Below, one piece after another: positions 1-7,333 of a DNA stretch of 9,914 nucleotides; positions within the stretch are counted from its first letter, which is position 1, and the number at the start of each line of letters is the position of its first letter. The stretch spans positions 1 through 9,914 of the forward strand of contig JAUXHF010000054.1 of the NCBI GenBank assembly GCA_030621685.1, read 5' to 3'. Under the pieces are notes generated by a model, which made no database searches, was not told the DNA's origin, and saw nothing but the letters and a program-made list of their open reading frames with translations. The position numbers were made by a program, and so were the translations under genes. The stretch comes from Spirochaetota bacterium. Its GTDB lineage: Bacteria; Spirochaetota; UBA12135; COTS27.

Positions 1-1744
1 TATAGGCGTGTTCAGCCCGAGACTCTTGTGCTTTCTTTCGTTCCTCGAGTACAGAATGGCTAACTAGTAATTGAATCGAGCGACTTTGAATATCAATTTC
101 TATGCTATCGCCGTTTTCGATTAAGGCGATGAGGCCCCCTTGGGCAGCCTCTGGGGAAATATGCCCTATTGAAAGGCCAGAAGTTCCTCCTGAAAAACGC
201 CCATCGGTAATGAGGGCAGAGCTGGTATCCAATTTTTTTGATTTCAGATAACTTGTAGGATAGAGCATTTCTTGCATGCCAGGACCTCCGCAAGGCCCCT
301 CGTAGCGGATAACGATGACTTCGCCAGCTTGTATTTTGTTGCTTAAGATGCCGGCGACTGCCGACTCTTGGCTTTCAAAGACATGAGCTTTCCCGGTGAA
401 ATGCCAAAGGTTTTTAGCGATGCCAGCGGTTTTGATAACAGAGCCAAGCGGGGCAAGATTGCCATAAAGCGCTACTAAGCCGCCATCGGGGCTATAGGCA
501 TGGGCTAGGTTGCGAATGCAGCCTTGCTTTCGGTCTTGGTCTAGGCTGCTGTAAAAACGAGATTGCGAGAAGGCTGTTTGCGTAGGCACTCCGCCGGGGG
601 CAGCCATATAAAACTTCTTAATGGTCTCATCTTGGCTGCATTGAATGTCATACTTTTGTATGCCTGCTTTCATGCTGGGCGAGTGAATGGTTGGCAGATC
701 TGTGTGAAGAAGCTGGGCTCTAAAAAGCTCGCCTAAAATAGCCATGACCCCGCCAGCGCGATGCACGTCTTCCATGTGATAGGCTGAAGATGGAGCTACT
801 TTTGAAAGTGTGGGTGTTTTGCGGGAGAGCGCATCAATATCGCGTAGTGAAAAATCAATTTCGCCCTCGTGTGCCGCCGCCAGCAGATGCAGTACAGTGT
901 TTGTAGAACCACCCATGGCTATATCTAAGGTCATGGCATTTTCAAAGGCTTTTTTGTTAGCAATATTTCTGGGCAGCACAGAATCATCGTCTTGTTCATA
1001 ATAGCGTTTAGTAAGGCTTACAATAATTCTAGCAGCATCCAAGAAAAGCTGTTTACGCAGACTATGTGTGGCTAACATGCTACCGTTGCCGGGAAGAGCT
1101 AAGCCTAGGGCTTCGGTTAGGCAGTTCATGGAGTTTGCCGTGAACATGCCCGAGCAAGAACCACAAGTGGGGCAAGCCGAGCGCTCATATTGCAAGACAT
1201 CGGCATCGCTTTTTGTTTCATCAGCGGCTATGACCATAGCATCCACTAAATCTAGGGCTTTTACGCTACCGTCACTGGCTATGCGTATTTTCCCGGCCTC
1301 CATGGGCCCTCCAGAGACAAAAAGGCAGGGAATGTTAAGCCGCATGGCGGCGATAAGCATGCCCGGCGTGATTTTATCGCAGTTTGAAATACAGACGAGG
1401 GCATCGGCGGTGTGAGCGGACACCATATATTCTACGGAATCGGCAATAAGCTCCCGAGAGGGCAAGGAGTAGAGCATGCCGCTATGTCCCATGGCTATGC
1501 CATCGTCTACGGCTATGGTATTAAATTCTTTAGCCAGCGCCCCATTTTTTTCAATTTCAGAAACGACAAGTTGCCCAATATCTTTTAGATGCACATGCCC
1601 CGGCACAAACTGCGTGAAAGAATTTGCTACGGCAATAATAGGTTTGCCGAAATCTTCCTCTTTGACACCGGTAGCCCGCCAAAGGGCTCTAGCGCCTGCC
1701 ATATTCCTGCCATGCGTGCTAACTCGTGATCTATACGTTGCCAT
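1..1744 (-). CDS. ilvD: Dihydroxy-acid dehydratase, 3' end beyond the window
   Basis: IlvD dehydrates 2,3-dihydroxy-isovalerate and 2,3-dihydroxy-3-methylvalerate to the 2-keto acids that lead to valine, leucine and isoleucine; it is a cytosolic Fe-S enzyme. The frame is open from the ATG at 1744-1742 to base 1 (581 codons); by comparison with E. coli IlvD (about 616 residues) roughly 35-40 C-terminal residues are missing. The N-terminus (YRSRVSTHGRNMAGARALW) aligns with E. coli IlvD without gaps, which fixes the start. Visible motifs: VDDGIAMGH near residue 80 (metal ligands), SNCDKITPGM with Cys122 and the lysine expected to be carbamylated, PTCGSCSGMF near 195 with the second cluster cysteine, GGSTNTVLHLLAAA near 280, EGPCGGPGMQEMLYPTS, and ITDGRFSGGTSGLSIGH. 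An AGAGGAG ribosome site (1763-1757) lies 12 nt upstream. No frameshift or missing motif was seen. It is transcribed away from all other genes in the window. Confidence 0.97.
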   Translation of the reverse strand, partial: MATYRSRVSTHGRNMAGARALWRATGVKEEDFGKPIIAVANSFTQFVPGHVHLKDIGQLVVSEIEKNGALAKEFNTIAVDDGIAMGHSGMLYSLPSRELIADSVEYMVSAHTADALVCISNCDKITPGMLIAAMRLNIPCLFVSGGPMEAGKIRIASDGSVKALDLVDAMVIAADETKSDADVLQYERSACPTCGSCSGMFTANSMNCLTEALGLALPGNGSMLATHSLRKQLFLDAARIIVSLTKRYYEQDDDSVLPRNIANKKAFENAMTLDIAMGGSTNTVLHLLAAAHEGEIDFSLRDIDALSRKTPTLSKVAPSSAYHMEDVHRAGGVMAILGELFRAQLLHTDLPTIHSPSMKAGIQKYDIQCSQDETIKKFYMAAPGGVPTQTAFSQSRFYSSLDQDRKQGCIRNLAHAYSPDGGLVALYGNLAPLGSVIKTAGIAKNLWHFTGKAHVFESQESAVAGILSNKIQAGEVIVIRYEGPCGGPGMQEMLYPTSYLKSKKLDTSSALITDGRFSGGTSGLSIGHISPEAAQGGLIALIENGDSIEIDIQSRSIQLLVSHSVLEERKKAQESRAEHAY

Positions 1745-1809
1745 AAAATTTACCAGCTCCTCTGCTATAAAGCTTCAGCGTTCTTTGTTTGCTTTTAGTT
1801 TCTTTGTTT

Positions 1810-1838
1810 ATTATATAGGATGTTTTCGTTTTTTAGCA
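1810..1838 (-). promoter_or_regulatory. Candidate sigma-70-type promoter of ilvD
   Basis: Read on the minus strand, 1815-1810 is a perfect TATAAT -10 box. The -35 position at 17-bp spacing (1838-1833, TGCTAA) matches TTGACA poorly. Transcription would begin near 1803 and give a leader of about 58 nt that carries the AGAGGAG ribosome site. No leucine- or valine-rich leader peptide, T-box or attenuator hairpin is evident between this box and the start codon. The -10 is strong and well placed, but the region is AT-rich, so a chance match is possible. Confidence 0.4.
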
Positions 1839-2025
1839 GCTTTCTCCTACACTGGCGATAGTAGAAATATTTTTAGAGAGAGTAATAACAAACTAAATTT
1901 ACATGCTTTCTCCATCATTCCCATGGTACAATATTTTTCAAGATATCAGAATTAAGGCATAAAGCTGTTAAAAACCATTAAAATTCTTGATAAAAATTAT
2001 TAGCTGATAAAGTTTTAAGGAGAGT

Positions 2026-2052
2026 CTGAGCTTGAGCTTGAGCCTGAGCCTG
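2026..2052. repeat. YTGAGC hexamer tandem repeat, 4.5 units
   Basis: Four consecutive six-base units (CTGAGC, TTGAGC, TTGAGC, CTGAGC) followed by CTG. Units differ only by a C/T change at the first base, as expected from slippage followed by point mutation. The array lies in non-coding spacer just downstream of an AAGGAG sequence (2018-2023). Confidence 0.85.
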
Positions 2053-2164
2053 TTTGGGTTAGAGTTTTAAAAAAAACTGGAAAACGAAAAGCAAAATTAA
2101 ATAGGAAACTAGAATAGCAGCTTGTTTTTCAGGCAGAACAGAAGTTAGAGTAGAGATTAGGTAT

Positions 2165-2190
2165 AATACTGTTCAAAAATACTGTTCAAA
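2165..2190. repeat. 13-bp exact tandem duplication
   Basis: The unit AATACTGTTCAAA occurs twice without a gap (2165-2177 and 2178-2190), with no mismatch. It lies 68 bp upstream of the tRNA-Ala gene in non-coding DNA. No protein-binding role can be assigned; a recent slippage duplication is the simplest reading. Confidence 0.85.
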
Positions 2191-2257
2191 GCTACTTTGC
2201 TAAAAGTGGCATCAATTTTCCACGAGTTGCGGTAATATCGTTTTAGATACCTTACAT

Positions 2258-2330
2258 GGGGATGTAGCTCAGTTGGCAGAGCGCAACGCTGGCAGCGTTG
2301 AAGTCGTCGGTTCGACCCCGATCATCTCCA
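2258..2330 (+). tRNA. tRNA-Ala (anticodon GGC)
   Basis: The sequence folds as a complete cloverleaf. The acceptor stem GGGGATG/CATCTCC contains a G3:U70 wobble pair, the alanine identity element. The anticodon stem CAACG/CGTTG (2284-2288 and 2296-2300) encloses the loop CTGGCAG with anticodon GGC at 2291-2293, reading GCC and GCU alanine codons. The T arm is GTCGG-TTCGACC-CCGAT. The discriminator base is A (2330). The 3' CCA is not encoded (AAT follows), so it must be added by a CCA-adding enzyme. There is no rRNA on either side, so this is a stand-alone tRNA rather than part of an rRNA operon spacer. Confidence 0.97.
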
Positions 2331-2344
2331 AATTATCTTTGCTA

Positions 2345-2367
2345 AGATATGCGTATCTAAATTTTTT
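2345..2367 (+). terminator. Possible weak intrinsic terminator after tRNA-Ala
   Basis: AGATA (2345-2349) and TATCT (2354-2358) can pair around a TGCG loop, and a run of six T follows at 2362-2367. An alternative hairpin, TATCTT (2334-2339) with AAGATA (2344-2349), uses part of the same sequence. Both stems are short and AT-rich, so termination would be weak; the assignment rests mainly on position directly after the tRNA. Confidence 0.3.
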
Positions 2368-2484
2368 AAGGCTCTATTTTTAATTTTTAGTATGGCGGCA
2401 TCTTGTACAGCGTATCTATAAACATAGCCAAGCTTGTTTATTCTATCTTTGCTAGAAAGAGCATGTAATCTGCAGTCTTACTTT

Positions 2485-2526
2485 TATTTACTATGGCATA
2501 CTACGTATTTACTATGGTATACTAGG
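2485..2526. repeat. 21-bp tandem duplication upstream of cysE
   Basis: Two adjacent 21-bp units (2485-2505 and 2506-2526) share the core TATTTACTATGG and differ at two positions. The second change pattern creates TATACT in the second unit. The repeat lies just upstream of the better promoter candidate for cysE. A slippage or small tandem duplication is likely; no regulator site can be named. Confidence 0.8.
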
Positions 2527-2537
2527 TATTGTAGCTC

Positions 2538-2567
2538 TTGTTATGGATATAAGGCTACAAATATAAT
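2538..2567 (+). promoter_or_regulatory. Candidate sigma-70-type promoter of cysE
   Basis: TTGTTA (2538-2543, four of six matches to the -35 consensus) and a perfect TATAAT (2562-2567) are separated by 18 bp. Transcription would start near 2574, giving a leader of about 23 nt before the cysE ATG at 2597. No strong Shine-Dalgarno sequence is seen in that leader. No cysteine- or sulfur-responsive riboswitch or operator was recognised. Confidence 0.5.
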
Positions 2568-2596
2568 TAGCATATTAATTTCTACTGGATGCTGCT

Positions 2597-3442
2597 ATGA
2601 GCAATTGGAATATCATTCAAGAAGAAGCGAAAGTCTTGTTGAAAAAACTAGCTTTGAAAAAGAGGCATGGAAAGGCCTACGTTCTCAGCGATTTTTATAC
2701 GAAGAGTATCTTAGAAAAAGATTCACTACATGTAGCCTTGGCTGAAATATTATGCGATATACTTGAGATTAAGAAGTATCATCGCTTGGAAATAGTTGAG
2801 GTTTTTAGCGATATTTTAAACCAAGAGAAGGTTTCGTCTACGGTAGAAGAGGACATGCAGGCCGTAATAGAAAGAGATGCTGCATGTCCTAACAAGCTTA
2901 GCGTAATTTTATATTATAAAGGCTTTCATGCACTCTGTCTGTATCGAATTACGAATGCGCTGCTCTATGAAGGAGATGCTCCCTTAGCGGCGTATATTCA
3001 AAGCCTGTGTTGCCGAAAACTTAGCGTGGACATTCATCCGAGGGCGAGTATTATGGGCGGAGTGTTTATTGATCACGGCGATAGCGTTGTCATTGGTGAG
3101 ACAGCCGTGATAGAAAGCGATGTTTCGATTCTTCAAGATGTCACACTTGGTGGCACGGGCAAAGAAGGTGGCGATCGTCATCCCAAAGTACGTAGAGGCG
3201 TGCTTATTGGTGCTGGCGCGAAGATACTGGGCAACATAGAAATAGGTAAATATTCGAAAATAGGAGCGGGAAGTGTGGTGCTTTTCTCGGTGCCGCCATA
3301 TGCTACGGCGGTAGGTGTGCCAGCAAGAATTATTGCTGGCAAGGTTAGCACAACTATGCCATCAAAAAAAATGAATCATTTTTTGAATCTTCAAGATACA
3401 GCCTCCGATAAAACAAGTGGCTTCACTGTAACGGGCAGCTAA
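2597..3442 (+). CDS. cysE: Serine O-acetyltransferase
   Basis: CysE transfers an acetyl group from acetyl-CoA to L-serine, giving O-acetylserine, the substrate of cysteine synthase; it acts in the cytosol as a trimer-based hexamer. At 281 residues it is close to E. coli CysE (273). Residues 1-125 are the helical N-terminal domain (NIIQEEAKVL, LSDFYTKSIL, LYYKGFHALCLYRI). Residues about 140-250 are the left-handed beta-helix with hexapeptide repeats: SVDIHPRA (Asp145), FIDHGDSVVIGETAVIE (His160), SILQDVTLGGTGKEGGDRHPK (His195), GAGAKILGNIEIG and GAGSVVL. Asp145, His160 and His195 correspond to catalytic residues Asp143, His158 and His193 of E. coli. The N-terminus aligns with E. coli CysE, supporting the ATG at 2597 despite a weak ribosome site. 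The C-terminal tail ends TVTGS rather than in the isoleucine that docks into cysteine synthase in classical CysE. No cysK lies in the window. Confidence 0.96.
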   Translation: MSNWNIIQEEAKVLLKKLALKKRHGKAYVLSDFYTKSILEKDSLHVALAEILCDILEIKKYHRLEIVEVFSDILNQEKVSSTVEEDMQAVIERDAACPNKLSVILYYKGFHALCLYRITNALLYEGDAPLAAYIQSLCCRKLSVDIHPRASIMGGVFIDHGDSVVIGETAVIESDVSILQDVTLGGTGKEGGDRHPKVRRGVLIGAGAKILGNIEIGKYSKIGAGSVVLFSVPPYATAVGVPARIIAGKVSTTMPSKKMNHFLNLQDTASDKTSGFTVTGS

Positions 3443-3497
3443 GCTGAATCTCATTTTCAATTTCGAAAATTCTACTGAAGCTGCTACATACTTTTTT
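3435..3497 (+). terminator. Possible intrinsic terminator at the end of cysE
   Basis: GCAGCT (3435-3440, overlapping the last cysE codons) can pair with AGCTGC (3479-3484). Inside it, ATTTTC and GAAAAT form a second stem around a six-base loop. Six T residues follow at 3492-3497. The stem is interrupted and the T-run is about seven bases from its foot, so it may be weak. It would separate cysE from purL. Confidence 0.3.
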
Positions 3498-3586
3498 CCT
3501 GTGAAACAAGCCTTGTAGCCTGATGAAGCTAAAGCCCAAGCATATGATCTTTGTAACTTGTTATTGTGGATAGGCCATCTCTCCCG

Positions 3587-6500
3587 ATGTATCGGATTAT
3601 TAGCTGCGCCAAAAGAGCGGAGTTAGATTCCTTTGGAATGAAGCTATCGAAAAACATAAGCGAGGCAAACTCCGCAAAAAGCATAAAACACAAGGAACAG
3701 CTCTCTATTCGCAGAGCTCATGTGTATATCATAAAGGGCCTGTACACAAAGAAAACTTTAGAAAGTATTATTAATGAAATCATTGTTGATGCGCCTACCG
3801 AGAAAGTTTTTTTAAGCGCTTTGAAGAGCACATGGCTGAACAATGTTGAACAAACTTTTCCGCTAAAACTGCTACAGAGCTTAAAGTGTGATTATTATGG
3901 GGAAGTCTCGTATAAACCGGGTGTGACCGATACCATTGCTAGCTCCTTGCAAGATGCCATGAAAGACTTGCTGGGAAATAAGGCAGGGCATGCAGAAGTA
4001 TATGCTGCGAAACTCTATGGCTTTCGTTTTACAGAGGGCTTTGCCGAAGAATCTTTGTTTGCTAAGACCTCGCATGTTAAAAAAACACCAGCCAGCCAGA
4101 AAAGAAAAATTACAGAGATCATAAGTAATTTTATAGCGAACCCGCTTATTGAGCGCTTTGAAATTCTCAGCAAAAGCGAGATTATCAAAGGCAAAAATTT
4201 CACACTTCCTTACGAGAAATCTCCGCAAACTGCGAGAGGACAAGGAAAAAGAAACAAGCAAAGTAGCTTCAAGAGCAATGGGCAGCCGGCGTACCGTTGC
4301 ATAGATATTGCAGCGATGAGCAATAAAGCCTTGCTGGAGCTAAGCACCTTGCGCTGCTTGCATCTATCATTAGATGAACTTAAGGCGATACAGCAGCACT
4401 ATAGCCGAAAAGAACTGAAGCGGGAAAGAAGGTTGCTGGGGCTTCCCGAGCATGCTACAGATTTGGAGCTAGAGGCCTTGGCACAAACATGGAGCGAACA
4501 TTGTAAGCATAAAATATTTGCTGCCGATATTAGCTACACAGAATATTTTCGCCCAGCCAGCAGAGCGAGCATGAATAGGGAGAAGAAGAAGGAGGCTAAG
4601 CCGAACAAAGCTCTTCGCTTCAAAACGATGAAAATACATTCGCTGTACAGAACCTACATAAAGAATCTTACCAAGAAGCTAGCCAGAAATCGCGATGACT
4701 TGCTCTCGGTATTCAAAGACAATGCTGGGATAATACGTTTTACTAAAGATTGGTCTGTAGCGATGAAGGTAGAAACGCATAACTCTCCATCTGCGTTAGA
4801 TCCCTTTGGTGGAGCGCTTACAGGAATTACAGGGGTAAACAGGGATATTATAGGAGCGGGCATAGGCGCCAGACCTTTGTTTAACACGAATGTGCTTTGT
4901 TTTGCTAGGCCTAACTACGATAGGCCTCTGCCCAAAAAGCTGCTAGCTCCTTTACGTATTTTGCGAGGCGTGCATTTGGGCATTGAAAGGGGCGGTAATG
5001 AAGCGGGCATTCCTACGGTAAACGGGGCCATGGTTTTCCATAATCGTTATGTGGCGAAGCCCATTGTTTACTGTGGCACAGGAGGGCTAATAGAAAGCAA
5101 GCTGCATGGCAGGCCCGGGGAAAGCAAGGAAATTCCTAGTGGCTATGTTATTGTCTGCGTAGGCGGAAGAGTTGGGAAAGATGGAATTCATGGGGCAACC
5201 AGTTCTTCGGCGGCCTTAGAAGAAAACTCGCCTACGTCTATGGTGCAAATTGGCGACCCGATAACTCAGAAAAAAATGACCGATTTTCTTATGCAGGCGA
5301 AGGCAAAAAACCTTTATGAATCGCTTACCGATAACGGCGCTGGGGGGCTATCTTCTTCGGTAGGCGAGATGGCCTTAGAAAGCGGCGGTGCAGATTTATA
5401 TCTAGACAGGGTAGCTTTAAAGTATCCTAACATGGAGAGCTGGGAAATTCTGGTATCCGAATCGCAAGAACGCATGACGTTATGTGTAGATCCTAAGAAA
5501 CTTTCGGCCTTGCAATATCTTGCGCGCCTCTACGATACAGAACTTTCTGCCATTGGCTATTTTCGTGGCCATGGTTTTTTTCGTGTTTTTAAGGCTGATA
5601 CGATAATAGCCAATTTGCCGCTTAGCTTTTTGCATGAGGGTTTGCCTACCATGCAAATAAAGGCCGTTTGGAATCCCGAGTATGCCGAAAGATGGAAAGC
5701 CTACTGGCCCTATAAAACTAAGGGAAAAACTAAGATAAAAAAAACAAACAAAACAAAGAAAGTAGATAAACAAAAAGAGGGCGAGAATACAGCCCTGCAG
5801 ATGCTGCGTAGCATACTTGCTCGGCCCAATATTGCCAGCAAAGAGAACTGGGTGCGCCGCTATGATCATGAAGTGAAGGCGAGAACCATAGTGAAGCCTT
5901 TTTCGGGAGCAGGCGGCCATGGGGTAAGCGATGCGGCGGTAATAAAACCTCTTTTTAAGAGTAACCGCGGCCTTGTAATATCTAACGGCATTGCACCTAG
6001 GTACAGTGATGCCGACACGAGAGTTATGACTGAAGCCTCTGTTGATGAGGCCTTGCGTAATGCTGTGGCGGTGGGCGCCGATCCTCAAAAAATTTATGGA
6101 TTGGATAACTTTGCATGGCCAGATCCTATTCCCAATAAACAGAAGGCAGGAGAGAACCCCATGGCTGAACATAAATTGGCGCAACTTGTTCGCAGTGCGC
6201 AGGCGCTTTACGCTAGCTGCCTAGCCTATGGCATACCGCTTATATCGGGTAAAGACTCAATGAAAAATGATTACGGCCATGGCGCTGAACGTCTTTCTGT
6301 GCCGCCCACCTTACTTTTTACGGCGCTGGGAATTATCGAGGATATTCGCCTAGCCATAACTGCTCCGTTAAAGCAGGCAGGCTCTTGGCTTTATGTTTTA
6401 GGAAAAACTTATGCGGAGCTGGGGCTTAGCGAATATGCCTATGAACGTTGCCCTGACTTTGAAGATTCGTTTTCTTATGGAATAAAAGTAAAAGTAAAAG

Positions 6501-6997
6501 CAAAAGCAAAAGTAAAAGCCCTTGCTTCCGGTAGCTACTATGATGAAGCTGAAATAAAGGGGCTACAAACATTGCCAAGGTTACGAGCGAAAACAAATTT
6601 CAAACTGTATAAGTCTTTGCATAAAGCCATGCGTAGCAAAACCATAAAAAGCTGCCATGATCTTAGTGAAGGAGGGCTTCTTTCTGCGCTTAGTGAGAGT
6701 GCTATAGGAGGCATGCTAGGAGCTAACGTTTCTTTTGCTTGCTTGAAAGAATGTAAGCTGGGGAATACTACTTTAGCCTATAGTGAAAGTTTTGGACGCT
6801 TCCTTGTGGAAGTTCCCAAGAGTAAGCAAAAGATATTTGAAAATTGTTTTGCTAAGGAAGACAGCATGCAATGCATTGGCGAAGTTATCGCCGAAAAAAA
6901 ATTAATTATTCAAGGAACAAAAGGAGAAAGTTACCTTGTGGCAAATTTAGATACGCTGCTTAAGGCTTGGCATTCGCCGCTTAATGCGTATGCGTAA
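3587..6997 (+). CDS. purL: FGAM synthase, large subunit (PurS-like domain plus synthetase, no glutaminase)
   Basis: Converts FGAR, ATP and ammonia to FGAM in purine synthesis; ammonia comes from the PurQ partner encoded next. With the ATG at 3587 the protein has 1136 residues. The N-terminus (MYRIISCAKRAELDSFG, then RRAHVYIIKG) resembles the PurS-like fold of this PurL type, which favours 3587; a GTG at 3566 in the same frame adds seven residues and neither has a clear ribosome site (weak GGATAGG at 3568-3574). Then come the linker region with LAQTWSEHCKHKIF (His305, active site), VKVETHNSPSALDPFGGA (about 395-412), GIERGGNEAGIPTVNGA, VGGRVGKDGIHGAT, ITQKKM, LTDNGAGGLSSSVGEM, ILVSESQERM, and in the second half FSGAGGHGVSDAA, ISGKDSMKNDY and CHDLSEGGLLSAL. 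The C-terminal glutaminase of E. coli PurL (1295 residues) is absent. The length is raised by lysine-rich insertions, notably about 709-731 and 966-978. A TATGAT at 3543-3548 is a weak -10 candidate. Confidence 0.95.
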   Translation: MYRIISCAKRAELDSFGMKLSKNISEANSAKSIKHKEQLSIRRAHVYIIKGLYTKKTLESIINEIIVDAPTEKVFLSALKSTWLNNVEQTFPLKLLQSLKCDYYGEVSYKPGVTDTIASSLQDAMKDLLGNKAGHAEVYAAKLYGFRFTEGFAEESLFAKTSHVKKTPASQKRKITEIISNFIANPLIERFEILSKSEIIKGKNFTLPYEKSPQTARGQGKRNKQSSFKSNGQPAYRCIDIAAMSNKALLELSTLRCLHLSLDELKAIQQHYSRKELKRERRLLGLPEHATDLELEALAQTWSEHCKHKIFAADISYTEYFRPASRASMNREKKKEAKPNKALRFKTMKIHSLYRTYIKNLTKKLARNRDDLLSVFKDNAGIIRFTKDWSVAMKVETHNSPSALDPFGGALTGITGVNRDIIGAGIGARPLFNTNVLCFARPNYDRPLPKKLLAPLRILRGVHLGIERGGNEAGIPTVNGAMVFHNRYVAKPIVYCGTGGLIESKLHGRPGESKEIPSGYVIVCVGGRVGKDGIHGATSSSAALEENSPTSMVQIGDPITQKKMTDFLMQAKAKNLYESLTDNGAGGLSSSVGEMALESGGADLYLDRVALKYPNMESWEILVSESQERMTLCVDPKKLSALQYLARLYDTELSAIGYFRGHGFFRVFKADTIIANLPLSFLHEGLPTMQIKAVWNPEYAERWKAYWPYKTKGKTKIKKTNKTKKVDKQKEGENTALQMLRSILARPNIASKENWVRRYDHEVKARTIVKPFSGAGGHGVSDAAVIKPLFKSNRGLVISNGIAPRYSDADTRVMTEASVDEALRNAVAVGADPQKIYGLDNFAWPDPIPNKQKAGENPMAEHKLAQLVRSAQALYASCLAYGIPLISGKDSMKNDYGHGAERLSVPPTLLFTALGIIEDIRLAITAPLKQAGSWLYVLGKTYAELGLSEYAYERCPDFEDSFSYGIKVKVKAKAKVKALASGSYYDEAEIKGLQTLPRLRAKTNFKLYKSLHKAMRSKTIKSCHDLSEGGLLSALSESAIGGMLGANVSFACLKECKLGNTTLAYSESFGRFLVEVPKSKQKIFENCFAKEDSMQCIGEVIAEKKLIIQGTKGESYLVANLDTLLKAWHSPLNAYA
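6484..6519. repeat. AAAAGY hexamer tandem repeat inside purL
   Basis: Six consecutive units, AAAAGT or AAAAGC, encode alternating Lys-Val and Lys-Ala (KVKVKAKAKVKA) at about residues 966-978 of PurL. The unit is two codons long, so gain or loss of units keeps the reading frame. The segment lies between conserved synthetase motifs and has no counterpart that I recognise in the family, so it is probably a surface loop. Confidence 0.9.
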
Positions 6998-7045
6998 GCG
7001 TAAGCGTAATCGTAATCGTAATCGTAATCGTAATCGTAATCGTAT
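6986..7045. repeat. Ten-unit KCGTAA hexamer array across the purL stop codon
   Basis: Ten six-base units run without a break: GCGTAT, then GCGTAA three times, TCGTAA five times, and TCGTAT. The second unit contains the purL stop codon TAA (6995-6997), so the final Ala-Tyr-Ala of PurL is itself repeat-encoded. The remaining eight units form the start of the purL-purQ spacer. Every GCGTAA/TCGTAA unit gives an in-frame TAA, so changes in unit number leave termination intact. The block structure, G-type units followed by T-type units, indicates successive slippage expansions. Confidence 0.95.
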
Positions 7046-7097
7046 GTCTTATTTCTTCATGAGAAAATTCAATATTTTTAAATATTTCATAAATATG

Positions 7098-7110
7098 CTT
7101 GCTAAGCAAG
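7098..7110 (+). promoter_or_regulatory. Small leader hairpin, first copy
   Basis: CTTGC and GCAAG pair around a TAA loop, 19 nt before the ATG of the purQ fragment. The same hairpin recurs at 7302-7314 before the intact purQ, where its TAA loop is the stop codon of the fragment's reading frame. AT-rich palindromes (AATATTT/AAATATT at about 7064-7079) lie just upstream. A role in translation or as part of a purL terminator is possible but not shown. Confidence 0.3.
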
Positions 7111-7129
7111 AAGGCATTCAAAACAAGAG

Positions 7130-7309
7130 ATGAACGTTCAAACCCTAGTGCTTACTGGTTACGGCATAAATTGTGAAGAGGAGACAGGCCACGCTTCTGA
7201 GCGTGCTGGCAGCAAAGTGACGGCGTGCTTCATATCAACAGGCCGGGGCTATTGCTTAGAAAAGGCTAGAAAAAAACGACTTTTAGATTTTCATAAATAT
7301 GCTTGCTAA
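7130..7309 (+). pseudogene. Truncated, decayed copy of the purQ N-terminus
   Basis: The frame from ATG 7130 to TAA 7307-7309 encodes 59 residues. The first 20 (MNVQTLVLTGYGINCEEETG) are identical to the start of the intact PurQ downstream, followed by a few substitutions. A two-base insertion (ACGGCGTGC against ACGGTGC) then shifts the frame for about 14 residues, and further insertions restore it at ARKKRLLDFH. Translation then runs into the second duplicate's leader and stops in its hairpin loop, 24 nt before the real purQ ATG. The catalytic Cys, His and Glu of the glutaminase are absent, so it cannot be an active enzyme. It has no clear ribosome site. It may be pure debris, or could be translated as a leader ORF that affects purQ. 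Confidence 0.85.
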
Positions 7310-7333
7310 GCAAGAAAGCATTCAAAACAAGAC

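Larger units (their letters stand above)
1745..2257. other. Gene-free spacer between ilvD and tRNA-Ala
   Basis: About 510 AT-rich bases without a convincing gene. Apart from the ilvD ribosome site and candidate promoter at the left end, it holds two short tandem repeats (2026-2052 and 2165-2190), described separately. A frame reading rightward out of the ilvD antisense ends at 1955 and shows no recognisable protein. Stop codons are frequent in all frames from about 1960 onward. A convincing -35/-10 pair for the tRNA gene was not found immediately upstream of 2258. Confidence 0.6.

Noticed and set aside
1068..1955. Plus-strand open frames of 115 and 159 codons
   Set aside because: They lie opposite well-conserved ilvD and match no recognisable protein; the second merely runs out into AT-rich spacer.
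2258..2330. tRNA-Ala as an integration site for a mobile element
   Set aside because: No copy of the tRNA 3' end is repeated elsewhere in the window, and no integrase or mobile gene is present.
2434..2745. Plus-strand open frame of 103 codons starting before cysE
   Set aside because: Its second half overlaps cysE in another frame, and its first half is translated from the 21-bp repeat and promoter region; the product is low-complexity Tyr/Leu/Ser sequence.
4769..4822. Loss of an active-site histidine in PurL (THNSP instead of THNHP)
   Set aside because: The Ser form with SALDPFGGA looks normal for this PurL subtype as far as I can recall, and all other motifs are intact.
5480..6184. Minus-strand open frame of 234 codons
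   Set aside because: It is antisense to the conserved PurL synthetase domain and shows no family motif.
6986..7045. CRISPR-like array
   Set aside because: The units are contiguous hexamers with no spacers and no neighbouring cas genes; it is a simple tandem repeat.
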